A stretch of DNA of 32,309 nt from Candidatus Hydrogenedentota bacterium (GTDB lineage Bacteria; Hydrogenedentota; Hydrogenedentia; Hydrogenedentales; SLHB01). The stretch covers positions 1 through 32,309 of the forward strand of contig JAAYAQ010000140.1 of assembly GCA_012719295.1 (NCBI GenBank). The letters run 5' to 3'. The translations under genes were made by a program, and so were the position numbers. This document shows positions 6,453-15,593 of this stretch, one piece after another. The notes beneath the pieces were generated by a model, which was not told the origin of the DNA, ran no database searches, and saw only the letters and a list, made by a program, of their open reading frames with translations. Numbering within the stretch: the first letter of the stretch is position 1; each line of letters opens with the position of its first letter.

Positions 6453-9400
6453 ATGCCAAAGCGAACCGACATCCGCAAGATCTTCATCATCGGGTCCGGC
6501 CCGATCGTCATCGGGCAGGCCTGCGAGTTCGATTATTCCGGCACCCAGGCCTGCAAGGCGCTGCGGGAAGAAGGCTACGAAGTCGTCCTCGCCAACAGCA
6601 ATCCCGCCACGATCATGACCGACCCCGAGACGGCCGATCGCACCTACATCGAGCCGCTTACGGTCGAGGTGCTCGAACGGATCATCGCGCGCGAACGGCC
6701 CGACGCGCTCCTGCCTACGGTGGGCGGACAGACCGGCCTCAATCTCGCGGTCGACCTCGCCGAAGCGGGCATTCTCGACACGTACGGCTGCGAACTCATC
6801 GGCGCACGGCTGCCCGCCATCAAGAAGGCCGAAGACCGCGGCCTGTTCAAGGAGGCCATGCTCCGCTGCGGCTGCGAAGTGCCCGAAAGCCTCGTGGTGC
6901 ACTCGCTCGAAGAGGCCCGGGAGTTTGGGGCCGCGCTCAACTACGAAGCCATCATCCGGCCGGCGTTCACCCTGGGCGGTTCGGGGGCGGGCGTCTCGTT
7001 CAACCGCGAGGAATTCGACCGGGTGGTCAAATGGGGCCTCGAACTCAGCCCCATCCACGAAATCCTGGTCGAGGAATCCGTGCTCGGGTGGAAAGAATAC
7101 GAACTCGAGGTGATGCGCGACCTCAACGACAACGTCGTCATCATCTGTTCCATCGAAAACTTCGACCCGATGGGCATTCACACCGGCGACAGCATCACGG
7201 TCGCGCCCGCGCAGACCCTCACCGACAAGGAATACCAGGTGATGCGCGACGCCGCCATCGTGATCATCCGCGAGATCGGGGTCGATACCGGCGGCTCGAA
7301 CATCCAGTTCGCGGTACACCCCGACACGGGCCGCATGGTCGTCATCGAGATGAACCCGCGCGTGTCCCGCAGTTCCGCGCTGGCCTCGAAAGCCACGGGC
7401 TTCCCCATCGCCAAGATCGCGGCCAAACTCGCCGTGGGCTACAGCCTCGACGAAATCCCCAACGACATCACCCGCGAAACCCCGGCATCGTTCGAGCCCA
7501 CCATCGACTACTGCGTCACCAAGATACCCCGCTGGGCCTTCGAGAAGTTCCCCGGCGCCGACAATGTCCTCACGGTCCAGATGAAAAGCGTCGGCGAAGC
7601 CATGAGCATCGGCCGCACGTTCAAGGAATCGCTCCAGAAGGGCCTGCGCTCCCTCGAAATCGGCCGGTTCGGCCTGGGCGCCGACGGCAAGGACCGGCCC
7701 CTCACCGGAAACCCCGACCCCCGCGAGGAAAAGGAGGCCATTCTCCGGGCCATTCGCATCCCCCGGCCCGACCGGATCTTCCAGGTGGCCCGCGCGTTCC
7801 GCCTGGGCGCCGCCGAGGAGGAAGTGTATGACGCCACGAAAATCGACCCGTGGTTTCTGCGCAACCTCCGCGAGATCATCGAGGAAGAGGCGGCCCTGCG
7901 CGAAGCCGGCCCCGGCGACCCGGCCGTGCTGCGCCGCGCCAAGGAGTTCGGGTTCAGCGACCATCAACTCGGCTCTCTCTGGGGACTGGACCCCATGGAC
8001 GTCCGCCGCCTGCGAAAAGAGCACGGCATTACCGCGACCTACAAGCTCGTCGATACCTGTGCCGCCGAGTTCGAAGCCTATACCCCCTATTACTACAGCA
8101 CCTACAGCGACGAAGACGAAGTCCGGCCCTCGACCCGCGACAAGATCATGATCCTCGGCGGAGGACCCAACCGCATCGGCCAGGGCATCGAATTCGATTA
8201 CTGCTGCGTCCATGCCGCGTTCGCGCTGAAGGAAGACGGGTTCGAGACCATCATGGTCAACAGCAATCCGGAAACCGTTTCCACCGACTACGACACCTCC
8301 GACCGCCTCTACTTTGAACCGGTCACCCTGGAGGACGTGCTCAACATCTGCGACCGCGAACAGCCCCGGGGCGTGATCGTGCAGTTTGGCGGGCAGACCC
8401 CGCTCAATCTCGCCGACGCCCTCTGGAAAGCCGGCGTGCCCGTGATCGGCACCACGCCCGCCAGCATCGCGCGCGCCGAGGACCGCAAGGAATTCCGGGA
8501 ACTGGTCGAGAAACTTCAGCTGCTGCAGCCCCCGAACGATACCGCCACCTCGATCGAGGAGGCCCGGGAAGTCGCCGCCCGCATTGGCTATCCCGTGGTC
8601 GTGCGTCCCTCGTTCGTGCTGGGCGGGCGCGCGATGGAGATCGTCTACGACCAGGCCTCGCTTGACCGCTACATGGGCGAGGCCGTCAGCGCCTCGCCTG
8701 AACGCCCGATCCTGATCGACCGGTTCCTCGAAAACGCCATCGAGATCGACGTCGACGCCCTCTGCGACGGCCACGACGTGGTCATTGGCGGCATCATGCA
8801 ACACATCGAGGAGGCGGGCGTCCATTCGGGCGACAGCGCGTGCATCCTGCCGCCGCATGACCTCCCCGCGGAGATCATCGAGGAGATCAAGACGCAGACC
8901 CGCGCCCTCGCCCGTGAACTCAACGTGGTGGGGCTGATGAACATCCAGTACGCTGTGCAGAACCACGACATCTACGTGCTCGAGGTAAATCCCCGCGCGT
9001 CGCGCACGGTGCCGTTTGTCAGCAAGGCCACGGGGGTGCCGCTGGCCAAGCTCGCCGCGCGCGTCATGGCGGGCAAGACCCTGCGCGAACTCGGCGTGAC
9101 CGAAGATCCCTGGCCGGCGTACGTGTCCGCGAAAGAAGTGGTGCTGCCCTTCATCAAGTTTCCCGGCGTCGACATCCTGCTCGGCCCCGAAATGCGGAGC
9201 ACGGGCGAGGTCATGGGCATCGACAGTTCGATGGGGCTGGCCTTCGCCAAGAGCCAGGTCGCCGCGGGCAACCGCATTCCCATGAGCGGCACGGTTTTCC
9301 TGAGCCTCAACGATCGCGACAAGAACGACATGGGCTCCCTGGGACAGGACCTCGTGGATCTGGGCTTCTCCCTCATGGCCACGCACGGCACCGCCGAGTT

Positions 9401-9686
9401 TCTGCAGCAGCAGGGCATCGCGGTCCAGCTGGTGACCAAGGTGGGTGAAGAACGGCCCCACATCGTGGACCGGATCATCAACGGGGAAGTCCAGTGGATC
9501 ATCAATACCCCGCTGGGAGGAGCCTCGAAGTCGGACGGACGCGAAATCCGCCGCACCGCCCTCGAACGTTCGCTGCCCATCATGACGACCCTGTCGGCGG
9601 CGCGCGCGGCCGTGATGGGTATCCGCGCGATGCGGCAGGGGAATACGTCGGTGCGCTCCCTGCAGGAATACCACGGCAAGCGCTAA
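6453..9686 (+). CDS. carB: Carbamoyl-phosphate synthase large subunit
   Basis: 1077 residues, the normal length. CarB makes carbamoyl phosphate from ammonia (delivered by CarA), bicarbonate and two ATP, for pyrimidine and arginine synthesis. Two homologous halves are visible: the first opens [22 protein letters not shown] and the second [22 protein letters not shown] at about residue 563. Each holds an ATP-grasp with the paired motifs [14 protein letters not shown] and [14 protein letters not shown], and [13 protein letters not shown] and [15 protein letters not shown]-terminal allosteric MGS-like domain follows from about residue 935. ATG 6453 follows AGGGA. carA is not next to it; the gene before it is greA, 213 bp upstream. 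Nothing suggests damage. Confidence 0.98.
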   Translation: MPKRTDIRKIFIIGSGPIVIGQACEFDYSGTQACKALREEGYEVVLANSNPATIMTDPETADRTYIEPLTVEVLERIIARERPDALLPTVGGQTGLNLAVDLAEAGILDTYGCELIGARLPAIKKAEDRGLFKEAMLRCGCEVPESLVVHSLEEAREFGAALNYEAIIRPAFTLGGSGAGVSFNREEFDRVVKWGLELSPIHEILVEESVLGWKEYELEVMRDLNDNVVIICSIENFDPMGIHTGDSITVAPAQTLTDKEYQVMRDAAIVIIREIGVDTGGSNIQFAVHPDTGRMVVIEMNPRVSRSSALASKATGFPIAKIAAKLAVGYSLDEIPNDITRETPASFEPTIDYCVTKIPRWAFEKFPGADNVLTVQMKSVGEAMSIGRTFKESLQKGLRSLEIGRFGLGADGKDRPLTGNPDPREEKEAILRAIRIPRPDRIFQVARAFRLGAAEEEVYDATKIDPWFLRNLREIIEEEAALREAGPGDPAVLRRAKEFGFSDHQLGSLWGLDPMDVRRLRKEHGITATYKLVDTCAAEFEAYTPYYYSTYSDEDEVRPSTRDKIMILGGGPNRIGQGIEFDYCCVHAAFALKEDGFETIMVNSNPETVSTDYDTSDRLYFEPVTLEDVLNICDREQPRGVIVQFGGQTPLNLADALWKAGVPVIGTTPASIARAEDRKEFRELVEKLQLLQPPNDTATSIEEAREVAARIGYPVVVRPSFVLGGRAMEIVYDQASLDRYMGEAVSASPERPILIDRFLENAIEIDVDALCDGHDVVIGGIMQHIEEAGVHSGDSACILPPHDLPAEIIEEIKTQTRALARELNVVGLMNIQYAVQNHDIYVLEVNPRASRTVPFVSKATGVPLAKLAARVMAGKTLRELGVTEDPWPAYVSAKEVVLPFIKFPGVDILLGPEMRSTGEVMGIDSSMGLAFAKSQVAAGNRIPMSGTVFLSLNDRDKNDMGSLGQDLVDLGFSLMATHGTAEFLQQQGIAVQLVTKVGEERPHIVDRIINGEVQWIINTPLGGASKSDGREIRRTALERSLPIMTTLSAARAAVMGIRAMRQGNTSVRSLQEYHGKR

Positions 9687-9806
9687 GCCGGCGCCGGTCC
9701 GCGGGGGCGGGCGCCTTGAAACGCCGGCCCGCGCGTGAAACAATCGCGGTCATGCACAATCTGGCGCGTGCAGCCGGAGAAAACAACCGCCAAGGGAACC
9801 AGCATA

Positions 9807-11114
9807 GTGAACGAACCGGGCGCGATACAGACCGGACCACCGGGGAGCACGGAGCCCAATCCCTATGCGGTCATGATCCGGGGCATCGAGCGGGTCGCGC
9901 TGGCGGGGCGCTATCTCATCTTCACAACGATGCTGGCCCTGTTTGTCCTCGGCCATATCAAAGGCAACGTTCGCGACGCCGCGGTCATCAGCGCCGCCTT
10001 GATCCTCCACAGCGTCTTCGCGCATTGGGCGCTGTGGAAGAACCGGCTGGATCTCCTGGTCTCGCGCTTCAACTTTCTGTTGTATCTCGTGGAGCTTTCG
10101 ATCATCGTCTCGTTTTCGGGGGCGGATGAAAGCCCCACGTTCGTGCTGTACATCCTTTTTCTGATCGGGTTCAGCGCCTACCAGCGGCAGCTGCGAAGTC
10201 TCATTGCCGCGGCCATCGTCTGCTGCCTTGCCTACACCCTGGTGCTGTTCATCGAGTGGCGCCTGGTGGGTCTGTCGAGCTCCCTGGGCGAACTGGTCTT
10301 CAAACAGATGTCCATTCTTCTCGCGGGGTGGCTCGTCGGCAACCTCAGCCAGCGGATTCGGCGCGCCGAAGAGGAATCCCACAGCCAGGCCCTGCGCGTC
10401 GCGTCTTCGGAGGCTGCCTTGCGCGCGATCCTGGACCATACCGCCGACCCCATCCTGGTGTTCGACGAGAACGACCTCGTGGTCGACGCCAACGACAGCG
10501 CCGGTCAGTATTTCGGCCAGGCCCGCGAGACCTTGCTCGGACAACGCATGCGCACGTTCATATTCGATGACGGCACGCTCCCCCAGAAACGTTCCGTCCT
10601 GCGGCATAAGGGCCAGCTTCGGGGGGAACAACTGCTGATCGGACCCGACGGAGAGGAGCGCGCGGCCGACGTCCTCGTGCGCTCGTTCATCCGCGACGGC
10701 AAACCGTATTACGTCACGCTGATCCACGACATCACCCCGCAGAAGGACCTCCAGGAGGCCACCCGGCAGGCCAATCTGCGCCTCGAACGCCTGAACCGCC
10801 AGCTGCGCCACCTCGACGAGCTCCGAACCGGGTTCCTCGCGGCCATTTCACAGAAGCTGAGATCGCCGCTCTCGGCCGTTTTGGGCTATATCGAGATGCT
10901 GCTGCAGGAAGAGCTCGGCGACATCACCCGGGAGCAGCGGAAAGCCCTGCAGACCTGCCGGCGGGGAACCGTCCGGGCGTTCCGCATCATCGACGAGGCG
11001 CTGGCGCTTGGAAGCGAAGGGGAAACCCAGAAAATGCCCGAGCCCGCGGAAGCGCCGCCCCGGCCCGCAAAAAACGCGGACGTCAACGCGCCGTCCGGCG
11101 AACCGGGGAAATAG
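9807..11114 (+). CDS. Membrane PAS protein with degenerate histidine-kinase dimerisation domain
   Basis: 435 residues from GTG 9807; the frame opens at GTG 9735, but only 9807 has a good ribosome site (AAGGGA, 9 bases upstream). About six membrane helices (residues ~30-185) are followed by a short coiled linker, a PAS domain (~200-310, beginning near AILDHTADPILVFDENDLVV), a coiled coil, and a HisKA-like helix pair (~325-400). In the H-box, where kinases read S-H-E-L-R-x-P-L, this protein reads S-Q-K-L-R-S-P-L: Gln349 replaces the phosphorylated histidine. No ATP-binding HATPase domain follows; after the helix pair there is only a Pro/Ala-rich tail. It cannot be a conventional kinase and may be a sensor or scaffold that dimerises with, or titrates, a true kinase. 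It ends 9 bp from the convergent PHP gene. Confidence 0.85.
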   Translation: MNEPGAIQTGPPGSTEPNPYAVMIRGIERVALAGRYLIFTTMLALFVLGHIKGNVRDAAVISAALILHSVFAHWALWKNRLDLLVSRFNFLLYLVELSIIVSFSGADESPTFVLYILFLIGFSAYQRQLRSLIAAAIVCCLAYTLVLFIEWRLVGLSSSLGELVFKQMSILLAGWLVGNLSQRIRRAEEESHSQALRVASSEAALRAILDHTADPILVFDENDLVVDANDSAGQYFGQARETLLGQRMRTFIFDDGTLPQKRSVLRHKGQLRGEQLLIGPDGEERAADVLVRSFIRDGKPYYVTLIHDITPQKDLQEATRQANLRLERLNRQLRHLDELRTGFLAAISQKLRSPLSAVLGYIEMLLQEELGDITREQRKALQTCRRGTVRAFRIIDEALALGSEGETQKMPEPAEAPPRPAKNADVNAPSGEPGK

Positions 11115-11123
11115 ATCCCTGAA

Positions 11124-11852
11124 CTACAGGGTGGGTTGCACCCAGAGCGCGAGCTGGTCCTCTTCCGTCAGATCGCTCATGCTGGCCACCTTCTCGGGCG
11201 GCGGCAACGGCATCTCGAACTCGCGCGTGTGGTTGGCGTAGCGTCCCGCCAGAATCAGACGGCGAAACTCCTGGGGCGAGTCAAAGGGCTCGGACGTCTC
11301 GAGCCAGAACTTGTTCATGAAATTCAGGCCGTGGGCGTCGGAGGCGTGGAGTTCCGCCATGTGCTGCGCGCGCGCGTACGCCCGGGCCGCCGCCGCGTGG
11401 TCTTCCAGGCCGTGGTTGCAGGTCAGCACCTCGACCGCGTCGGCCAGCCGGCAATACTCCGGCAGCACGCTGGACCAGCGGAACGGATGCGCCACCACCG
11501 TCAGGAAACCGTCCACGCACGCCTGGCCAAACACGTCGCTGGGGGTCTTGAGCCGCTCGTACACCGGTTCGTGCGCGCCCAGTACCAGCACGTGGACCTC
11601 GTCCGTGAGCGTGATTTCGATGCCCGGAAACAACCGGACGCGCTCCGCCAGCTCCTGCAGCCCCGCGATCTCGGATTTTGACCAGACCCGGTCGTGCTCG
11701 GTCAGAAACAGCGCGTCGTAGCCGCTGGCGTCCGCCATGGCGATCAGTTCCCGGGGCGGAATCCGCGAACACACCGAGTATTTCGCGGTATGGGCGTGCG
11801 TTTCCACCTTCGTCGTGCCGGGAAATCCTGCGCCGGGGAGTTTATCTATCAT
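11124..11852 (-). CDS. PHP-domain metal-dependent phosphoesterase
   Basis: 242-residue single PHP domain, a distorted (beta/alpha)7 barrel that uses a three-metal centre to hydrolyse phosphoesters. Metal-ligand motifs in order: ETHAHTAKYS (~17-26), TEHDR (~51-55), GIEIT (~76-80), AHPFRW (~120-125) and SDAHG (~170-174). Such free-standing PHP proteins include nucleases and small-molecule phosphatases such as nucleoside 3',5'-bisphosphatases; the substrate here cannot be told. ATG 11852 has no clear Shine-Dalgarno site, but no better start lies before the first metal motif. A candidate extended -10 promoter is about 55 bp upstream. Convergent with the degenerate kinase gene. Confidence 0.87.
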   Translation of the reverse strand: MIDKLPGAGFPGTTKVETHAHTAKYSVCSRIPPRELIAMADASGYDALFLTEHDRVWSKSEIAGLQELAERVRLFPGIEITLTDEVHVLVLGAHEPVYERLKTPSDVFGQACVDGFLTVVAHPFRWSSVLPEYCRLADAVEVLTCNHGLEDHAAAARAYARAQHMAELHASDAHGLNFMNKFWLETSEPFDSPQEFRRLILAGRYANHTREFEMPLPPPEKVASMSDLTEEDQLALWVQPTL

Positions 11853-11906
11853 TGCTGGTCCATTCTAAGCGGGGATTCGGTCAGCACCCGCCGTTTCTTC
11901 GCCTAT

Positions 11907-11915
11907 AGTATACCA
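11907..11915 (-). promoter_or_regulatory. Extended -10 promoter of the PHP gene
   Basis: Read on the minus strand: TGGTATACT, an extended -10 (TGn plus a hexamer matching TATAAT at five of six positions). No clear -35. It would start transcription near 11900, about 50 nt before the PHP start codon. Confidence 0.5.
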
Positions 11916-11955
11916 TGAGTCCGGGATACCCTTCCGTACATTCCCCGGTTGCCGG

Positions 11956-11969
11956 CGGTGGCGCCACCG
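11956..11969. repeat. 14-bp perfect palindrome
   Basis: CGGTGGCGCCACCG reads the same on both strands. It stands about 45 bp upstream of the PHP -10 on that gene's strand, so it could be an operator. In high-GC DNA it could also be chance. Confidence 0.35.
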
Positions 11970-12309
11970 TACGCACCGGTCATAACAGGTTCCGTCCGTC
12001 ACATCCGAAACACGGGACCGAAGTCTCGGATTCCCAACAGGTTCACCCGGCAGACCGCCCCGGGCGGCCGCCGGTCCCGGCCGGGCGTTCACCGAACTGG
12101 ACGCACGGGCTATCTGAACATTCAATCCCTGGCCCCCGGGTTCTGTTCCCTGGCAGGTCTCCCCGGCGCGGCGTCCGGCCTTCCGCCTGCGCAACGCTTA
12201 AAATGCGAAAGACAACGGAAATGACGGCATGAAACGAACGCGCAACGTTTCGTCCGGCACACTTTTGGCATTTCTGACAGGGCCGTTCTGGTCCAGCCTC
12301 GGCCGCGTT

Positions 12310-12338
12310 CTGACGCAACGGGCCCGAACAGGTATACT
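12310..12338 (+). promoter_or_regulatory. Promoter of the response regulator-phosphatase operon
   Basis: CTGACG (12310-12315; four of six match TTGACA) and TATACT (12333-12338; five of six match TATAAT) are separated by exactly 17 bp. The transcript would begin near 12345, giving a leader of about 120 nt before the GTG at 12467. Confidence 0.62.
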
Positions 12339-12466
12339 GGTGCCCGGAGAGCCGGCACGGGGAGGCGGAACATTGCGCCGCCTCCAAGGGGTTCTACCAG
12401 AAACCGCCGTGCAGGACGCCGCGGCGTGCGGAGGCAGAGGGCATCAACCCCGAGGAGCATGCGGCC

Positions 12467-13633
12467 GTGACGACGGACAAAGGGATCGCCATCCTCACGA
12501 TTGAAGACGAACCCATGGTGCGCCGCACGCTTGCCGCGTATCTGCGCAAGTCCGGGTTCACGGTGCACGAGGCGGGCGACGGCGCCGAAGGGCTCGCCCT
12601 GTTCGAACGCGAGCGGCCCGACCTGGTCCTGGTCGATCTGCGCATGCCGGGGATGGACGGGTTTGCCGTGCTCGAAGCCCTCAGCGCGCAATCCCCCCAG
12701 ACGCCTCTCGTGGTGGTGTCCGCCGCCGACGCCATCGACGACGCCATCGAGGCGCAACGTAAAGGCGCGTGGGATTACGTCATGAAACCCATCAGCCCGC
12801 TGAGCGCGCTCGGCCTGACCGTCGAGCGGGTGCTCGAACGGGCCGAACTCCTGCGGCAGAACGAGCGGTACCACCGCCAGATCGAGGAAACCCTCCGGAA
12901 AATCCGCGACGACGAAAAGGCCGGCAAGCGCGTCCAGATGCGGCTGCTGCCGCCGGAACAGTGCGTCTTCGGCCCCTGGGTCCTGGCCCATAAACTCATG
13001 TCGTCGATGGAGCTCAGCGGCGATTTCGTCGACTATTTTGCCATTGACGACGACCACATCGGGTTTTACACCGCGGACGTGTCGGGGCACGGGGTCTCGT
13101 CGGCGCTGGTGACCGTGATCATCAAAACGCTCATTCGGAAGTATCACGAACGGCATCTCAACGGCCTCGACGACGCCATCCTGAATCCCGGCGCGCTGCT
13201 CGAACGCCTCAACACCGAGTTGCTCAACGAAGACCTCGAAAAACACGTCACCATGTTCTACGGCGTGCTCAACACGCCGCGAAATGTGCTCCGGTTCTCG
13301 AGCGGCGGACAGTTTCCTCCGCCGCTCCTGTGGTCCAGCCACGGGGCCGAGGTGCTCCGGGAACAGGGCGCGGCGGTCGGTCTGTTCCCCTTTGCCCGTT
13401 ACGCCACCTTCGAGAGGCGCCTGCCCGCCCGCTTTCTGCTGGCGGTGTTCTCGGACGGCGTGCTCGACATCCTGCCGCAGCCCACCCTCGAACAAAAGCT
13501 CGGATTTCTCCAGTCGCTGGGCAGCGACGCGGGCATCGGCCGGTTCCTGGCGGTGATCAAAACCAACGCCCAGCCGCCCGACGATGTAACCGTCCTGACC
13601 ATCAAACGGGAGGAAACGCAGCATGGAGACTAG
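12467..13633 (+). CDS. Response regulator fused to PP2C (SpoIIE/RsbU-type) phosphatase
   Basis: 388 residues. The receiver domain (1-~120) has the acidic pocket E13-D14-E15, phosphoacceptor D57 in VLVDLRMPGMDG, and K107 in DYVMKP, so it looks functional. A coiled linker (~125-165) leads to a PP2C-like serine phosphatase domain with GDF, TADVSGHG, FSSGGQFPP, FSDGVLDI and PPDDVTVLTI, so the metal-binding aspartates are present. Known homologues, when phosphorylated by a sensor kinase, dephosphorylate a STAS anti-sigma antagonist and so release a sigma factor or another output. GTG 12467 is set by GAGGAG nine bases before it. The next gene, a STAS protein, overlaps its end by 11 bp and is the probable substrate. 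The cognate kinase and anti-sigma kinase are not in the window. Confidence 0.93.
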   Translation: MTTDKGIAILTIEDEPMVRRTLAAYLRKSGFTVHEAGDGAEGLALFERERPDLVLVDLRMPGMDGFAVLEALSAQSPQTPLVVVSAADAIDDAIEAQRKGAWDYVMKPISPLSALGLTVERVLERAELLRQNERYHRQIEETLRKIRDDEKAGKRVQMRLLPPEQCVFGPWVLAHKLMSSMELSGDFVDYFAIDDDHIGFYTADVSGHGVSSALVTVIIKTLIRKYHERHLNGLDDAILNPGALLERLNTELLNEDLEKHVTMFYGVLNTPRNVLRFSSGGQFPPPLLWSSHGAEVLREQGAAVGLFPFARYATFERRLPARFLLAVFSDGVLDILPQPTLEQKLGFLQSLGSDAGIGRFLAVIKTNAQPPDDVTVLTIKREETQHGD

Positions 13634-14126
13634 GATCCGTTACGCGCATGCGGGGCGCCGCTGCGTCCTGCAGCTCACGGGCGATGTCCGCCATCCGGTC
13701 AGTTCGGTCGTCGAGGCCATCGTCAACGAGTTCCTCCAGGCCGCAGACGCCCCCGAGGTGGTGATTGACCTGACGGGCGCGGCCTTTATCGACAGCACCA
13801 ATCTCGGGCTGCTTGCGAAAGTCGCCCGCGAATCGTGGCGCCGCGGCCAGGATCCCCCCATCCTCGTGTCGGCCAATCCCGACATCAATGCCGTGCTGGA
13901 GAGCATGGGGTTCGCCCACGCGTTCCGCATCGTCCCCGAGCATGAGGCGACCGGCGTGGAACTCCATGACGTGCCGACCCCGGCCGACTATTCCGACCCC
14001 CACAAGGCCCGGCGTATTCTCGAGGCCCACGAAGCGCTCATCGACCTCGACGAGAAAAACCGCCAGACGTTCCAGAGCGTCGTGGACGTGCTGCGCCGCA
14101 GCAACGTCCCCAACGAACTCCCCTAG
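13623..14126 (+). CDS. STAS anti-sigma factor antagonist with C-terminal extension
   Basis: 167 residues. The STAS domain (~1-105) contains the canonical phosphosite context AAFIDSTNLGLL with Ser58 as the likely phosphorylated residue. The remaining ~60 residues are an extra charged, mainly helical tail (ARRILEAHEALIDLDEKNRQ) that simple SpoIIAA-type proteins lack and that may mediate an additional contact. The ATG lies inside the end of the preceding phosphatase gene (11-bp overlap), with GGAGG upstream, so the two are translationally coupled and probably act together in a partner switch. It ends 9 bp from the stop of the convergent oxidoreductase, with no terminator between them. Confidence 0.9.
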   Translation: METRIRYAHAGRRCVLQLTGDVRHPVSSVVEAIVNEFLQAADAPEVVIDLTGAAFIDSTNLGLLAKVARESWRRGQDPPILVSANPDINAVLESMGFAHAFRIVPEHEATGVELHDVPTPADYSDPHKARRILEAHEALIDLDEKNRQTFQSVVDVLRRSNVPNELP

Positions 14127-14135
14127 CCGGCGCGG

Positions 14136-15422
14136 CTATACCCCCCGGGGCACGGCCCAATGGCCTTCGCGGTAGACGCGGGAGACCAGGGCGTTGGCGT
14201 CGGCGTCGTCAACAAACCGCTCGGTCCCGGGGTCAAACCGCAGGCTGCCCCGGCCCGTGCGCGCGAGGATGTTGGCCAGGTGCGCGAGCGTGGCCGCGCG
14301 ATGGCCGATCTCGATGTCCGCGCTGGGACGCCCGCCCGCGCGGATCGCGTTGATGAAGTCGTCGACGTGCTCGGGCACGGAGAACGCCCCGTCTTCCTGG
14401 TTCAGCAGTTCGTCATCAGGACCGTACAGGCGCCAGCCCCGGCCTTTGGCCAGGATCAGGTATCCCCGAGTGCCGTAGAACGCGTTCGCATTGTCGAAGC
14501 CCTGCTGCGGATACGGCGACCAGATGCGCTGTTCGTAGACCAGGCTCTTCAGAGTGCCGTCCGCCTGCGGGTATTCGAACGCCACGTACTGGCTGTCGGG
14601 AAACTGCTGGTCGTCCTGGAAATACATTTTCGCGCCATACCCGGAAATCCTCGACGGATGCGTCTCGACGCCGAGCGCCCACGCCGCAATGTCGAGTTCG
14701 TGGACGCCGTCGTTGCCCGCGTCGCCCGTGCCGAAATCGTACCACCAGTGCCACGTGTAATGGTGGCAATTGGCCTGGTATGGCCGCATGGGCGCGGGAC
14801 CCACCCAGAGATCGTAATCGAACCCCGGCGGAGGCTCGGACGGTTCCGCGTGGCCGATATCGGCCCGTTTCTGGCTGTTCCAGGCTTTCGCGATGAGCAC
14901 GTCGCCGATGGCGCCCTCGCGGACCAGTTGGAGGGCGTTCTGGATCACGCGCGTGCCGCGGCTTTGCGACCCGACCTGCACCACGCGGCCGGTCCGGCGG
15001 GCTGTCTCGAGCAGGAGCCGCCCCTCGCGGATATTGTGGGCGCATGGCTTCTCGACATACACGTGTTTTCCGGCCTCGCAGGCCAGCATCGCCATGGGCG
15101 CGTGCCAGTGGTCGGGCGGCGCGAGTACCACGGCGTCTACGGAGGGATCGTCCAGGACCTCGCGGAAATCCGCCACGGCCTTCCCGGCGCCGGTCTGTTC
15201 CCGGGCGCGGTTACGCCGGTCTTCGTCCGGATCGCACACGCAGGCCACACGCGCGCCCCGGTCAACGAAACTCTTGCCCACGGACAATCCGCGCGAGCAG
15301 CCCATGATTCCGATGACCACGCTCTCGTTGGCGCCGGCCGCCCGGGCCGCGCGCCCCGCGCGGGCGAAATACGCGCCTGCTGCCGCCGCGCCCAGGCCGC
15401 CAAAAAAGGTTCGCCGATCCAT
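14136..15422 (-). CDS. Tat-exported Gfo/Idh/MocA-family oxidoreductase
   Basis: 428 residues. The N-terminus MDRRTFFGGLGAAAAG is a twin-arginine signal. Next is a Rossmann NAD(P)-binding domain (VVIGIMGCSRG, CDPDEDRR), then the family signature EKPCAHNIREG with the conserved lysine, and an alpha/beta substrate domain with GNDGVHELDIAAWALG. Relatives oxidise or reduce sugar hydroxyls with tightly bound NAD(P), and exported members are common in polysaccharide-degrading PVC-type bacteria. The open frame extends to 15524, but ATG 15422 is preceded by GAGGAG and starts the Tat signal. Divergent from the metal-efflux operon. The precise reaction is unknown. Confidence 0.93.
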   Translation of the reverse strand: MDRRTFFGGLGAAAAGAYFARAGRAARAAGANESVVIGIMGCSRGLSVGKSFVDRGARVACVCDPDEDRRNRAREQTGAGKAVADFREVLDDPSVDAVVLAPPDHWHAPMAMLACEAGKHVYVEKPCAHNIREGRLLLETARRTGRVVQVGSQSRGTRVIQNALQLVREGAIGDVLIAKAWNSQKRADIGHAEPSEPPPGFDYDLWVGPAPMRPYQANCHHYTWHWWYDFGTGDAGNDGVHELDIAAWALGVETHPSRISGYGAKMYFQDDQQFPDSQYVAFEYPQADGTLKSLVYEQRIWSPYPQQGFDNANAFYGTRGYLILAKGRGWRLYGPDDELLNQEDGAFSVPEHVDDFINAIRAGGRPSADIEIGHRAATLAHLANILARTGRGSLRFDPGTERFVDDADANALVSRVYREGHWAVPRGV

Positions 15423-15490
15423 ACCACGCTCCTCGCCGCCCGTGAGATGCCGTCGGTGGGTCCGGTCGCGCATCTCCCGTGCTGCACCGC

Positions 15491-15508
15491 GTCCACGCCG
15501 TCCACGCA
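15491..15508. repeat. Two copies of a 9-bp repeat (GTGGAC-type)
   Basis: GTCCACGCC and GTCCACGCA stand head to tail; read on the minus strand they are copies of n-CGTGGACG-type units with period 9. They lie in the intergenic space upstream of the Gfo/Idh/MocA gene and before the metal operon, and resemble the period-9 GTGGACACA repeat at 27579-27602. Confidence 0.5.
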
Positions 15509-15593
15509 TACCAGGAAACAGCATACACCAAGGCGCCCGTGCGCGGACGGAATAGCCCCTTCACCCGGAATGTTGCTTTTAGAGAGGCAAAAA

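Larger units (their letters stand above)
11853..12466. other. 614-bp intergenic region between divergent genes
   Basis: No credible coding sequence. The short open frames here (for example 12229-12504) lack ribosome sites or recognisable products. The stretch holds a minus-strand extended -10 for the PHP gene (11907-11915), a 14-bp palindrome (11956-11969), and a plus-strand -35/-10 pair for the response-regulator gene (12310-12338). I see nothing identifiable in the ~300 bp between the last two; a small RNA cannot be excluded. Confidence 0.5.

Noticed and set aside
6369-9743. 1124-residue open frame on the minus strand across carB
   Set aside because: It mirrors carB, has a composition rich in His/Gly/Asp/Arg with no domain, and reflects the high third-position G+C of the sense gene.
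12229-12504. 91-residue plus-strand frame before the response regulator gene
   Set aside because: No motif, no ribosome site, and it overlaps both the promoter at 12310-12338 and the start of the next gene.
12122-13624. 500-residue minus-strand frame across the response regulator-phosphatase gene
   Set aside because: Shadow frame; the plus strand has complete receiver and PP2C motifs.
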